Shown: piece by piece, positions 1 to 5,936 of the stretch
Layout: each line of letters starts with the position of its first letter
How positions within the stretch are numbered: position 1 is the first letter of the stretch
Origin: UBA11540 sp045536425
GTDB taxonomy: Bacteria; Bacillota; Clostridia; Oscillospirales; Ruminococcaceae
Reading direction: 5' to 3'
Length of the DNA: 23,136 bases
NCBI GenBank assembly: GCA_045536425.1
Contig: JAZSNN010000009.1
Location: 1-23,136, forward strand
Program-made: the position numbers and the translations under genes
The notes under the pieces: model-generated
What the model saw: the letters and a program-made list of their open reading frames with translations, nothing else
What the model was told of the DNA's origin: nothing
The model's database searches: none

Positions 1-2
1 AT

Positions 3-857
3 ATCGACGGGCGCATCCGTGAGTTCTTCACGCCTCTCGACCTCACCGTCAAGGATCTGTCGGGGGATGAGATCAACGGGTTTTACACCTACCTTCGTAA
101 CGCAGGGCTGAAGGGCTCCACCGGTCAACGCTATCACGGCGTTCTTCACAAGGCATTTAAGGATGCGGTGAAGCGACGGATCATACCGAGCAATCCCGTT
201 GACCAAGCCAACCGTCCGAGGAAGGAGCAGTTCATCGCCGCCTACTACAACGCCGAGGAAGTGAAACAGCTGCTCGAGCTGGTCAAGGATGACGAGATCT
301 ATATCCCCATCCTCCTTGCCGCTTACTATGGGCTCCGACGAAGCGAGGTGATCGGGCTGAAGTGGTCGGCAATCGACTTTACCGAAAACACGCTCACCGT
401 TCGCCACACCGTACACTCCACCGAGGAAGGCATCGTCGCCAAGGACAGGCTGAAAACAAAATCCTCCTACCGTACGCTGACGCTGGAGCCGTTCGTGAGA
501 GGAGAGCTGCTCCGTCATCGCGAGAAGCAGGAGCAGATGAAAGAGGTGATGCGCTCGGCATACTCCAAGGAGTACACCGACTACGTCTGCGTGGATGCAC
601 TTGGCAAGCTGTACGATCCCGACTTCGTCACCGGACACTTCGGACAACTGCTGAAGAAGCATAACCTGAAGAAGATCCGCTTCCACGATCTTCGCCACTC
701 CTGCGCCTCGGTGCTTCTCGCACAAGGCGTGCCAATGAAGCAGATCCAGGAATGGCTCGGACATAGCGACATGAGCACCACGGCGAATATCTATAGCCAC
801 CTCGATGCCGTCACCAAAGCAGACACCGGCGCGGCAATGAGCAAGGCGCTGGGGTGA
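3..857 (+). CDS. Tyrosine recombinase / integrase, 5' end outside window
   Basis: This is a site-specific tyrosine recombinase of the phage/ICE integrase family, which cuts and joins DNA through a catalytic tyrosine. The frame is open from base 3 to TGA at 855-857, so the gene begins before the window; the GTG at 168 is internal. The first ~65 visible residues look like the SAM-like core-binding domain (ending near KRRIIPSNPVD). The catalytic domain follows with the full set of residues: Arg in AAYYGLRRSEVIGLKW, Lys in RLKTKSSYRTL, HxxR in RFHDLRHSCASVLL, His in GHSDMSTTANIY and the nucleophile Tyr in NIYSH. Base composition is visibly more GC-rich than the rest of the window and drops just after the gene, which suggests recent transfer. 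It lies about 350 bases from the 3' end of a tRNA-like gene, the usual place for an integrase next to its attachment site. The family call is secure; the element type (ICE or prophage) cannot be told. Confidence 0.93.
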   Translation: MDGRIREFFTPLDLTVKDLSGDEINGFYTYLRNAGLKGSTGQRYHGVLHKAFKDAVKRRIIPSNPVDQANRPRKEQFIAAYYNAEEVKQLLELVKDDEIYIPILLAAYYGLRRSEVIGLKWSAIDFTENTLTVRHTVHSTEEGIVAKDRLKTKSSYRTLTLEPFVRGELLRHREKQEQMKEVMRSAYSKEYTDYVCVDALGKLYDPDFVTGHFGQLLKKHNLKKIRFHDLRHSCASVLLAQGVPMKQIQEWLGHSDMSTTANIYSHLDAVTKADTGAAMSKALG

Positions 858-871
858 TAAGGGCATAAGGA

Positions 872-897
872 AAGGGCTGACCTCACGGTCAGCCCTT
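872..897. terminator. Stem-loop after integrase
   Basis: A perfect 11-bp inverted repeat (872-882 with 887-897, loop TCAC) lies 15 bases after the integrase stop. It has no clear T-tract on the plus strand, so it could be a terminator of modest strength or a transcript-end stabiliser. It also faces the convergent small gene at 910-1128. Confidence 0.55.
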
Positions 898-909
898 GTA
901 ATTATAAAC

Positions 910-1128
910 TTACTTTTTGTTTTTGTGATATTCTTTCGCGGAGATTAAAATGTTTTCAGCTTCACTATATCTGATGTCAAAATGCTTAACTAACATTTGC
1001 TTGATTACTTCGTCTTTGGTTTTTAACTCTAACATGATATCAACAGATTTGCAAATTCCGTAATCTAAAGCTTTATTATCAATGACTCCAGTAATAATTT
1101 CTCTGAAAAAATCTAATCCTCGTCCCAC
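910..1128 (-). CDS. Small hypothetical protein (72 aa)
   Basis: I do not recognise this small protein. I place the start at GTG 1126-1128 because AAAGGA lies 7 bases upstream (1136-1141); the longer frame starts at TTG 1158 and lacks a ribosome binding site. The product (about 72 residues, starting GRGLDFFREIITGVID) looks soluble, mostly helical and charged, with a Lys-rich C-terminus (EYHKNKK). It has no signal peptide or membrane segment. It is AT-rich like the chromosome and unlike the GC-rich integrase, with which it converges. It sits between the integrase and the 3' end of the tRNA-like gene, exactly where element-edge genes sit, so it may belong either to the mobile element or to the host. 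It is real on balance because of the ribosome binding site and the sensible composition. Confidence 0.55.
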   Translation of the reverse strand: MGRGLDFFREIITGVIDNKALDYGICKSVDIMLELKTKDEVIKQMLVKHFDIRYSEAENILISAKEYHKNKK

Positions 1129-1207
1129 AGTAAATTCCTTTCGATACGTTGAATGCAAATAATAGTTGATAAGTAATGTAATCTATGTAAACACAAAATG
1201 TGAAAAA

Positions 1208-1279
1208 TGCGTATGCGGGACTCGAACCCGCGACTACCCCTTTTTGAGAAGGGCGCTCTATCCACTGAGCTAATACGGT
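1208..1279 (-). tRNA. tRNA-like gene, Arg-like body with apparent CAA anticodon; possibly a pseudogene
   Basis: Read on the minus strand, the D arm (GCTC, loop AGTGGATA, GAGC), anticodon arm (CCCTT, CTCAAAA, AGGGG), 5-base variable loop and T arm (GCGGG, TTCGAGT, CCCGC) all fold. The anticodon reads CAA, which would be leucine, but bacterial tRNA-Leu has a long variable arm and this one does not; the D loop resembles tRNA-Arg. The acceptor stem pairs at only five positions (3-7 with 66-70); pairs 1-72 (A/A) and 2-71 (C/C) fail, and no CCA is encoded although all other intact tRNAs here encode it. The damaged 3' end points toward the integrase, which fits alteration by element integration. It may be a pseudogene. 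Confidence 0.6.
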
Positions 1280-1317
1280 AAAAAATACTAAGCGGAGTTG
1301 CAGAAGCAACTCCGCCT

Positions 1318-1406
1318 TGGCGGAGAGAGAGGGATTCGAACCCTCGTGCGCGTGAGCGCAAACTGATTTCGAGTCAGCCCCGTTATGACCACTTCGATAT
1401 CTCTCC
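1318..1406 (-). tRNA. tRNA-Ser (anticodon CGA)
   Basis: This is a complete class II tRNA. The acceptor GGAGAGA pairs with TCTCTCC, followed by discriminator G and encoded CCA (1318-1320). The anticodon loop CTCGAAA gives CGA, reading serine codon UCG. The long variable arm (TGCGCTCACGCGCA region) is as expected for tRNA-Ser. It is probably transcribed from the promoter at 1611-1639 through the broken 5' half copy at 1555-1594. Confidence 0.95.
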
Positions 1407-1554
1407 GTATTCGATTGTGTTTGAATTTTGCACGGCTTTTGCAAGGCCGATGTTAAAATGCGTTCACTCAAAATTCAAGAAAAATGAAGCATTTGCGAGG
1501 AAATCGAAGAATACGCGAGCTTTCGCACATTCGCAAGTGACAAGGTCGGCTACC
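1407..1554. other. 148-base non-coding insert between two tRNA-Ser 5' halves
   Basis: This stretch separates the intact tRNA-Ser from the partial copy. It contains a perfect 10-bp inverted repeat (TTGAATTTTG at 1421-1430 with CAAAATTCAA at 1469-1478) enclosing a shorter CGGC/GCCG stem (1433-1449). An open frame runs across it on the plus strand but has no ribosome binding site and reads through the tRNA fragment, so I do not call a gene. It could be the remnant of a small inserted element. Confidence 0.5.
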
Positions 1555-1594
1555 TTTCGAGTCAGCCCCGTTATGACCACTTCGATACGTCTCC
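1555..1594 (-). pseudogene. Broken tRNA-Ser: 5' half only
   Basis: Bases 1555-1587 are identical over 33 positions to 1367-1399 of the intact tRNA-Ser, covering position 8 through the anticodon. The acceptor strand differs: GGAGACG here against GGAGAGA in the intact gene. The 3' half (variable arm, T arm, acceptor) is absent. It begins about 10 bases after the predicted start of transcription of the minus-strand promoter, so it occupies the original first-gene position of the tRNA unit. Confidence 0.85.
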
Positions 1595-1610
1595 AAATAT
1601 ACTGCTAGAT

Positions 1611-1639
1611 ATTTTATCACAATTATCTTTTCAAGTCAA
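1611..1639 (-). promoter_or_regulatory. Promoter of the minus-strand tRNA unit
   Basis: On the minus strand TTGACT (1634-1639), a 17-base spacer and TAAAAT (1611-1616) form a strong sigma-A type promoter. It would drive the broken tRNA-Ser half, tRNA-Ser and the tRNA-like gene. Confidence 0.75.
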
Positions 1640-1745
1640 TAGTAAACGTGCTATAATATATGTGGATTAGTTTACATTTTGTTAACTAAAAATCAGTCGA
1701 ATTATTGTAGAATATAATTGTAATACTAAAACTAGGGGACAGATT

Positions 1746-2582
1746 ATGTTTGGTTACGTAACTCCTTTCAAGCCCGATTTGAAGATAAGGGAATATGAGG
1801 CATATAAATCGGTCTACTGCGGTCTCTGTCGGGAGATGGGAAAGCGGTTTGGGCCGTTTGCAAGACTAACTCTGAGCTATGATTTTGCGTTTCTTGCAAT
1901 GTTTGAACTCGGCGTTAAAAACAAAATGCCTGAGTTTCAAAATTGTCGTTGTGCCGTGAATCCCTTAAAAAAGAAAACCTGTGCCAAAACCTGCGACGAG
2001 CTTGATTTTTCCGCTTCGGTCGCGATGATAATGCTCTACCACAAGGCCATAGACAATATCCGCGACAGTAAAGGAATAAAAAAACTAGGTTGGCTTTTGC
2101 TAAAGCCTTTTGCAAATTCAGCACACAAAAAAGCGGCGAAGAAATACCCGAAAGTCGAAGAGAGCATCAGAAACGCGATGAATCGTCAGTATGACGTAGA
2201 AAAAAACTCGGACTGTTGTGTTGACGAGGCTGCTGACCCCACCGCAACGGCTCTTGCGGGAGTGTGCGGATGTATGGACGAAACAAAAAGGGAAGACCTT
2301 GAAAAGTTTGGTTATTTTCTTGGAAGATGGGTTTATCTCATAGATGCACTTGATGACATAGAGGACGATATAAAGACCAAAAACTACAATCCTTTTCTCA
2401 AAGGTTGTGGCAATACCGTTGAGGAGATTAAAGATTACGCGCGTGGAAGCATCAACGCAACTGCCGCAGAACTTCAGTTATGTCTTGAAAAACTTGACAT
2501 AAATGTTTTTAAGCCTATAATATATAATGTCGTGTATTTAGGATTAGCAGACACTTTAAAACGAATTTATAGTAAAGAATGA
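1746..2582 (+). CDS. DUF5685-like helical protein, first gene of a three-gene cluster
   Basis: This 278-residue protein of unknown function resembles the DUF5685 family of Clostridia (opening FGYVTPFKPDLKIREYEAY and YKSVYCGLCREMGKRFGP with a CxxC pair). It is probably all-helical and cytosolic. It has Cys groups at ~68-84 (NCRC, CAKTCDEL) and ~158-176, and near residue 200 an acidic stretch DALDDIEDDIKTKNYNPF. The Asp-rich pattern is reminiscent of the Mg-binding motifs of isoprenoid synthase folds, but that link is my inference. The start ATG follows AGGGGACAG. The next gene starts 14 bases after its TGA, so they are co-transcribed. No clear -35/-10 pair was found upstream despite several TATAAT-like strings in 1650-1718. 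Confidence 0.8.
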   Translation: MFGYVTPFKPDLKIREYEAYKSVYCGLCREMGKRFGPFARLTLSYDFAFLAMFELGVKNKMPEFQNCRCAVNPLKKKTCAKTCDELDFSASVAMIMLYHKAIDNIRDSKGIKKLGWLLLKPFANSAHKKAAKKYPKVEESIRNAMNRQYDVEKNSDCCVDEAADPTATALAGVCGCMDETKREDLEKFGYFLGRWVYLIDALDDIEDDIKTKNYNPFLKGCGNTVEEIKDYARGSINATAAELQLCLEKLDINVFKPIIYNVVYLGLADTLKRIYSKE

Positions 2583-2596
2583 TTTTGGAGGACACT

Positions 2597-3184
2597 ATGG
2601 GAGATCCTTACAGAATATTGAATATCGACAGTTCCTGCAGTGACGAGGAACTAAAGCAGGCATATAGAACTCTGTTAAAGCAGTATAGTGTAGACCTCAG
2701 CTCACCGAGCCCTCAATGCGAGTTCGCCCAGCAGAAGATAGACGAGCTCAACGATGCGTATGATGCGATTATGAATATGCGCAGAGGAAACGGAAACAGA
2801 GGTACTTCCACCTTTTCTGACATTCGAAGAATGATAAATCAGAACAGAATTTCCGAAGCAGACGAACTGCTTGAAGGCGTACCGCAAGCTTCGCGAGATG
2901 CAGAATGGTATTTTCTAAAGGGTAGTGTATTGCACTCTAGAGGATGGATTGACCGCGCGATGAACTGCTTTTCTCGCGCTGTAAATATGGAACCCAACAA
3001 TGCTGAGTACCGCGCGGCACTCAATAATATGACCTATCAGAGAAACACAGGATATAATCAGAACGGTGGATATAGACAGACTCAAACGGCGGGCGGATGC
3101 AGCGGATGCGATATGTGTTCGGGACTTCTTTGCGCTGATTGTTGTTGTGAATGTATGGGCGGAGATTTGATCGCCTGCTGCTAA
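2597..3184 (+). CDS. J-domain (DnaJ-like) protein with degenerate HPD, TPR-like middle and Cys-rich C-terminus
   Basis: I chose ATG 2597 because GGAGG lies 6 bases upstream; the longer frame from 2579 overlaps the previous gene. The N-terminus (residues 1-60: DPYRILNIDSSCSDEELKQAYRTLLKQY, DELNDAYDAI) is a J domain. Where a functional J domain has HPD, this protein has S-V-D (KQYSVDLSS), so stimulation of DnaK is doubtful. Residues ~75-145 look like a pair of TPR-type helices (WYFLKGSVLHSRGWIDRAMNCFSRAVNMEPNN). After a Gln/Gly/Tyr-rich linker, the last ~30 residues hold ten cysteines (CSGCDMC, CCCEC, ACC), suggesting metal binding or acylation. It sits between the DUF5685-like gene and a membrane protein gene. 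The product is a scaffold-like co-chaperone relative of unknown role. Confidence 0.85.
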   Translation: MGDPYRILNIDSSCSDEELKQAYRTLLKQYSVDLSSPSPQCEFAQQKIDELNDAYDAIMNMRRGNGNRGTSTFSDIRRMINQNRISEADELLEGVPQASRDAEWYFLKGSVLHSRGWIDRAMNCFSRAVNMEPNNAEYRAALNNMTYQRNTGYNQNGGYRQTQTAGGCSGCDMCSGLLCADCCCECMGGDLIACC

Positions 3185-3198
3185 TTTTGGAGGACGGT

Positions 3199-3747
3199 AT
3201 GGGTAAGAATAAAAGTGCCAGCAGTGTGGCATTCGGCGGAATAGTTTCAGCTCTTGCGATACTGTTGATGTTCTTCACGGGTGTGTTCCCGTTTGCGACC
3301 TATGCTCTGCCTGCACTCGCAGGACTACTTTTGGTTGTTATAGTTATTGACCACGGAATGAAATGGGCTTGGTGCGTCTATGGTGCAATATCCGCACTAG
3401 CGATTTTAATAACGCCCGATAGGGAAGCGGCGGCTATGTTTGTGCTTTTCTTCGGCTACTATCCTATCTTGAAATCCGTGCTTGAGAGGATTCGTTCCAG
3501 AGTAGTGGAATATATCCTAAAGTTCGTTATTTTCAATGTAGCTATAGTAGTTTCATACCTGATTATAATCAACGTTTTGGGCATCTCTGAGATACTCGAA
3601 GAGTTTGGCGAACTGGGAAAGTACGGAGTGTGGATAATGCTTGGAATGGGGAACGTAGTGTTTTTACTATACGACATTACCATAACCCGACTCATTTGCA
3701 TATATACAGGATGGCTCAAGCCCAAACTTTTCAAAAGCGGCAGATAA
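3199..3747 (+). CDS. Integral membrane protein, third gene of the DUF5685/J-domain cluster
   Basis: This 182-residue membrane protein of unknown function starts at ATG 3199, 6 bases after GGAGG. The leader (TTTTGGAGGAC then TATGGG) nearly copies that of the preceding gene. Hydrophobic segments lie at about 8-28, 32-50, 56-72, 75-90 (AAAMFVLFFGYYPIL), 108-130 (FVIFNVAIVVSYLIIINVL) and 142-165, giving five or six membrane helices. A basic LERIRSRVVEY stretch lies between them, and the C-terminus (WLKPKLFKSGR) is basic. The gene ends just before the terminator/promoter overlap in front of glmS. Its conservation next to a J-domain-like protein suggests a shared membrane-linked process, but no function is assignable. 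Confidence 0.8.
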   Translation: MGKNKSASSVAFGGIVSALAILLMFFTGVFPFATYALPALAGLLLVVIVIDHGMKWAWCVYGAISALAILITPDREAAAMFVLFFGYYPILKSVLERIRSRVVEYILKFVIFNVAIVVSYLIIINVLGISEILEEFGELGKYGVWIMLGMGNVVFLLYDITITRLICIYTGWLKPKLFKSGR

Positions 3748-3751
3748 CTAC

Positions 3752-3780
3752 TTTACAAAGATGAGAAAATATGCTAAAAT
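3752..3780 (+). promoter_or_regulatory. Promoter of glmS
   Basis: TTTACA (3752-3757), a 17-base spacer and TAAAAT (3775-3780) form a good sigma-A promoter. It starts just after the membrane protein stop, and its -10 box overlaps the 5' arm of the terminator stem, so transcripts starting near 3787 would carry only the 3' arm and escape termination. Confidence 0.65.
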
Positions 3781-3807
3781 AGCAACAGTGATGCTGTTGC
3801 TATTTTT
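3776..3807 (+). terminator. Rho-independent terminator of the DUF5685 cluster
   Basis: A 13-bp stem (3776-3788 with 3794-3806, loop TGATG) ends in a T-rich run, directly after the three-gene cluster. Confidence 0.85.
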
Positions 3808-3821
3808 ATTTGCAGTAGACG

Positions 3822-3972
3822 ACAAAAGCGCCTGACCACTCATGATAGAGGTGGAGACGAGGAGCGGGATTTATCGAAATACTCGGCGGATGTCCCGTCG
3901 GTCTCGGTCGACCGAAGATTGTTGACAAAACGTGTCAGTAATGATACAGTACAAAACAACAGTCAGACCGTG
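3822..3972 (+). ncRNA. glmS ribozyme (GlcN6P-activated self-cleaving riboswitch)
   Basis: The sequence has the hallmarks of the glmS catalytic riboswitch: AGCGCC at 3827-3832 with the scissile bond expected between A3827 and G3828, a P2-type stem closed by GACGAGG, the core strings TTATCGA and CGGCGGATG, and a GGGA/TCCC pairing. A GTAATGAT-capped P4-like hairpin and an outer CGGTCT/AGACCG pairing (3899-3904 with 3965-3970) close the 3' domain. It lies in the leader of glmS. In the family, glucosamine-6-phosphate acts as cofactor for cleavage and the cleaved mRNA is degraded, giving feedback repression. The exact 3' edge is approximate. Confidence 0.93.
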
Positions 3973-4073
3973 CTAATATATTTGCGTCAGCATCCGTATA
4001 TTATACGGTACGAACAATGCACAGGGATTTTTCTGTGCTGAGTTTTCGTTGCCGAAATTACGGGGGTTTTTTT
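3973..4073 (+). promoter_or_regulatory. Leader between ribozyme and glmS with two stem-loops
   Basis: About 100 bases of untranslated leader follow the ribozyme. They contain a CCGTAT/ATACGG stem (around 3994-4008) and a GCACAG/CTGTGC stem (4019-4038), then a GGGGG ribosome binding site and a T-run before ATG 4074. No second promoter is convincing here. Confidence 0.4.
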
Positions 4074-5897
4074 ATGTGCGGAATAGTTGGTTACGTTGGT
4101 AAGTTAAAAGCGAAAAACGTTCTGCTAGAAGGATTGGCTACTCTTGAGTATAGGGGATATGACTCTGCCGGAGTTGCTTTGTTTGAAGAAGGTAAGATTC
4201 AGGTTGTCAAGGCAAAAGGACGTTTGACCTGCCTTGAAGAAAAGATTGAAAACAGCGGATACGATTTCAAGTCGAGATGCGGAATTGGACACACCAGATG
4301 GGCAACCCATGGTGAGCCTTCTGACGTAAACTCTCATCCTCATTGCGGTAAAAACGTGGCATTGGTACATAATGGTATCATTGAAAACTATGTGGATCTT
4401 AGAGAGATGCTCGTCAAAGAGGGCTATAATTTTGAGTCTCAAACTGATACCGAAATCGCGGCAAAAACAATAGACTTTTGCTATGGTTCCAATCCTACAG
4501 AAGCTATCAAGAAGGCGATAGGGCTTCTCAAAGGCGCGTATGCGTTTGGAATTATGTTCAGCGATAAGCCCGACTGCATATATGCTACAAGAAAAGACAG
4601 TCCGCTGATAATCGGATTGTCAGAAGAACAGAATTTTATAGCTTCCGACGTCACTGCAATACTAAAATATACCAACAAGTATTATCTGCTTGAGGAAGGC
4701 GAGATTGCAGAGATAACAAAAAACGGAGTCATTGTTACAGACCTCGACGGAAACAAAATTGAAAAACAGGTACATACCGCAGATTGGGATGTTGCCGCAG
4801 CGGAAAAAGGCGGATACGCCCACTTTATGCTCAAGGAAATAAATGAACAGCCTACAGCGATAAAGAATACTATAAATCCGAGAATAAAGGATAATATTCC
4901 TGATTTTACGGGCGAGGGAATTACAGACGACCTTCTCAAAAAGTACAATAAGATTCATATTGTCGCTTGCGGAACTGCAATGCATGCGGGTCTTGTTGGA
5001 AAAAACCTGATCGAAAAATTTGCCAAGGTTTGCGTTGATGTAGAAATCGCTTCTGAATTTAGATACAAAGACCCAATTCTCTCTAAAGACGACCTTGTGA
5101 TTATAATTTCCCAGTCAGGAGAAACAGCGGACTCTCTTGCCGCTCTCAGACTTGCAAAAGCTGCGGGAATTGATACTCTTGCGGTAGTAAACGTTGTTGG
5201 ATCCTCTATAGCTCGTGAGGCTGATAAGGTTATTTATACCTGGGCGGGACCCGAAATCGCGGTAGCAAGTACAAAGGCATATTCGGTTCAGGTTGCAGTT
5301 ATGTACCTTTTGGCACTTCGTCTTGCTTTTGTAAGGGGTAAGATGACAAAGCAAGAGGTAGAGAAAATCACAGCCGAACTCTGTAAAATACCGCATGTCA
5401 TCTCTTTGGTTTTGAATGACGTTTCTGCTTGTGAGGAAACTGCTAATAAGCTTTCTATGAGCGATGACGCTTTCTTTATCGGCAGAGGAATCGACTATTC
5501 TGTTGCGCTTGAGGGCTCTTTGAAGCTAAAGGAAATATCCTACATACACTCTGAGGCATATGCCGCAGGAGAATTAAAGCACGGAACGATTTCCCTGATA
5601 GAAGAAGGGCTTCCTGTTTTGGCACTATGTACACAGACAAATCTTCTCGAAAAGATTGTCAGCAACGTCAGAGAGGTGAAGGCAAGGGACGCATACGTTA
5701 TTGCGATTTGCCCCGAAGACGTAAATCTCCCCGAGGATGCGGTTGATCAAATTATTCGAATTCCGCACGTTGACGACATTTTGATGCCGCTTGTGAGCGT
5801 CGTTCCTCTCCAACTCATCGCATATTATACCGCAGTGAATAGCGGATGTGATGTTGACAAACCGAGAAACCTCGCAAAATCCGTTACAGTCGAATGA
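4074..5897 (+). CDS. glmS: Glutamine--fructose-6-phosphate aminotransferase (isomerizing)
   Basis: GlmS makes glucosamine-6-phosphate from fructose-6-phosphate and glutamine, the first step toward UDP-GlcNAc for peptidoglycan; it acts in the cytosol. The 607-residue length is typical. I chose ATG 4074 rather than the upstream ATG at 4017 because the mature enzyme must begin with the nucleophile Cys of MCGIVGYVG and a GGGGG site precedes it. The N-terminal glutaminase domain shows LEYRGYDSAGVA, CGIGHTRWATHG and HNGIIENY. Two SIS sugar-isomerase domains follow (CGTAMHAGLVGK, SQSGETADSLAAL, GRGIDYSVALEGSLKLKEISYIHSEAYAAGELKHG), and the C-terminus DVDKPRNLAKSVTVE is canonical. It is regulated by the ribozyme in its leader and ends at a palindromic terminator. 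Confidence 0.98.
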   Translation: MCGIVGYVGKLKAKNVLLEGLATLEYRGYDSAGVALFEEGKIQVVKAKGRLTCLEEKIENSGYDFKSRCGIGHTRWATHGEPSDVNSHPHCGKNVALVHNGIIENYVDLREMLVKEGYNFESQTDTEIAAKTIDFCYGSNPTEAIKKAIGLLKGAYAFGIMFSDKPDCIYATRKDSPLIIGLSEEQNFIASDVTAILKYTNKYYLLEEGEIAEITKNGVIVTDLDGNKIEKQVHTADWDVAAAEKGGYAHFMLKEINEQPTAIKNTINPRIKDNIPDFTGEGITDDLLKKYNKIHIVACGTAMHAGLVGKNLIEKFAKVCVDVEIASEFRYKDPILSKDDLVIIISQSGETADSLAALRLAKAAGIDTLAVVNVVGSSIAREADKVIYTWAGPEIAVASTKAYSVQVAVMYLLALRLAFVRGKMTKQEVEKITAELCKIPHVISLVLNDVSACEETANKLSMSDDAFFIGRGIDYSVALEGSLKLKEISYIHSEAYAAGELKHGTISLIEEGLPVLALCTQTNLLEKIVSNVREVKARDAYVIAICPEDVNLPEDAVDQIIRIPHVDDILMPLVSVVPLQLIAYYTAVNSGCDVDKPRNLAKSVTVE

Positions 5898-5900
5898 TAC

Positions 5901-5934
5901 AAAAAATCCGTTCGGAATTCCGAACGGATTTTTC
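5901..5934. terminator. Bidirectional terminator between glmS and sigF
   Basis: A long perfect palindrome centred on GAATTC, flanked by an A-run on the left and a T-run on the right, serves glmS on the plus strand and the spoIIA operon on the minus strand. Confidence 0.9.
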
Positions 5935-5936
5935 TA

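Noticed and set aside
1417..1608. Plus-strand frame of 63 codons
   Set aside because: It has no ribosome binding site, runs through the broken tRNA-Ser copy on the opposite strand and lies in a repeat-like insert.
3922..3950. TTGACA - 17 bases - TACAGT, a promoter-like pair
   Set aside because: It lies inside the glmS ribozyme where these bases form helix strands and the P4-like hairpin, so the match is structural and not a promoter.
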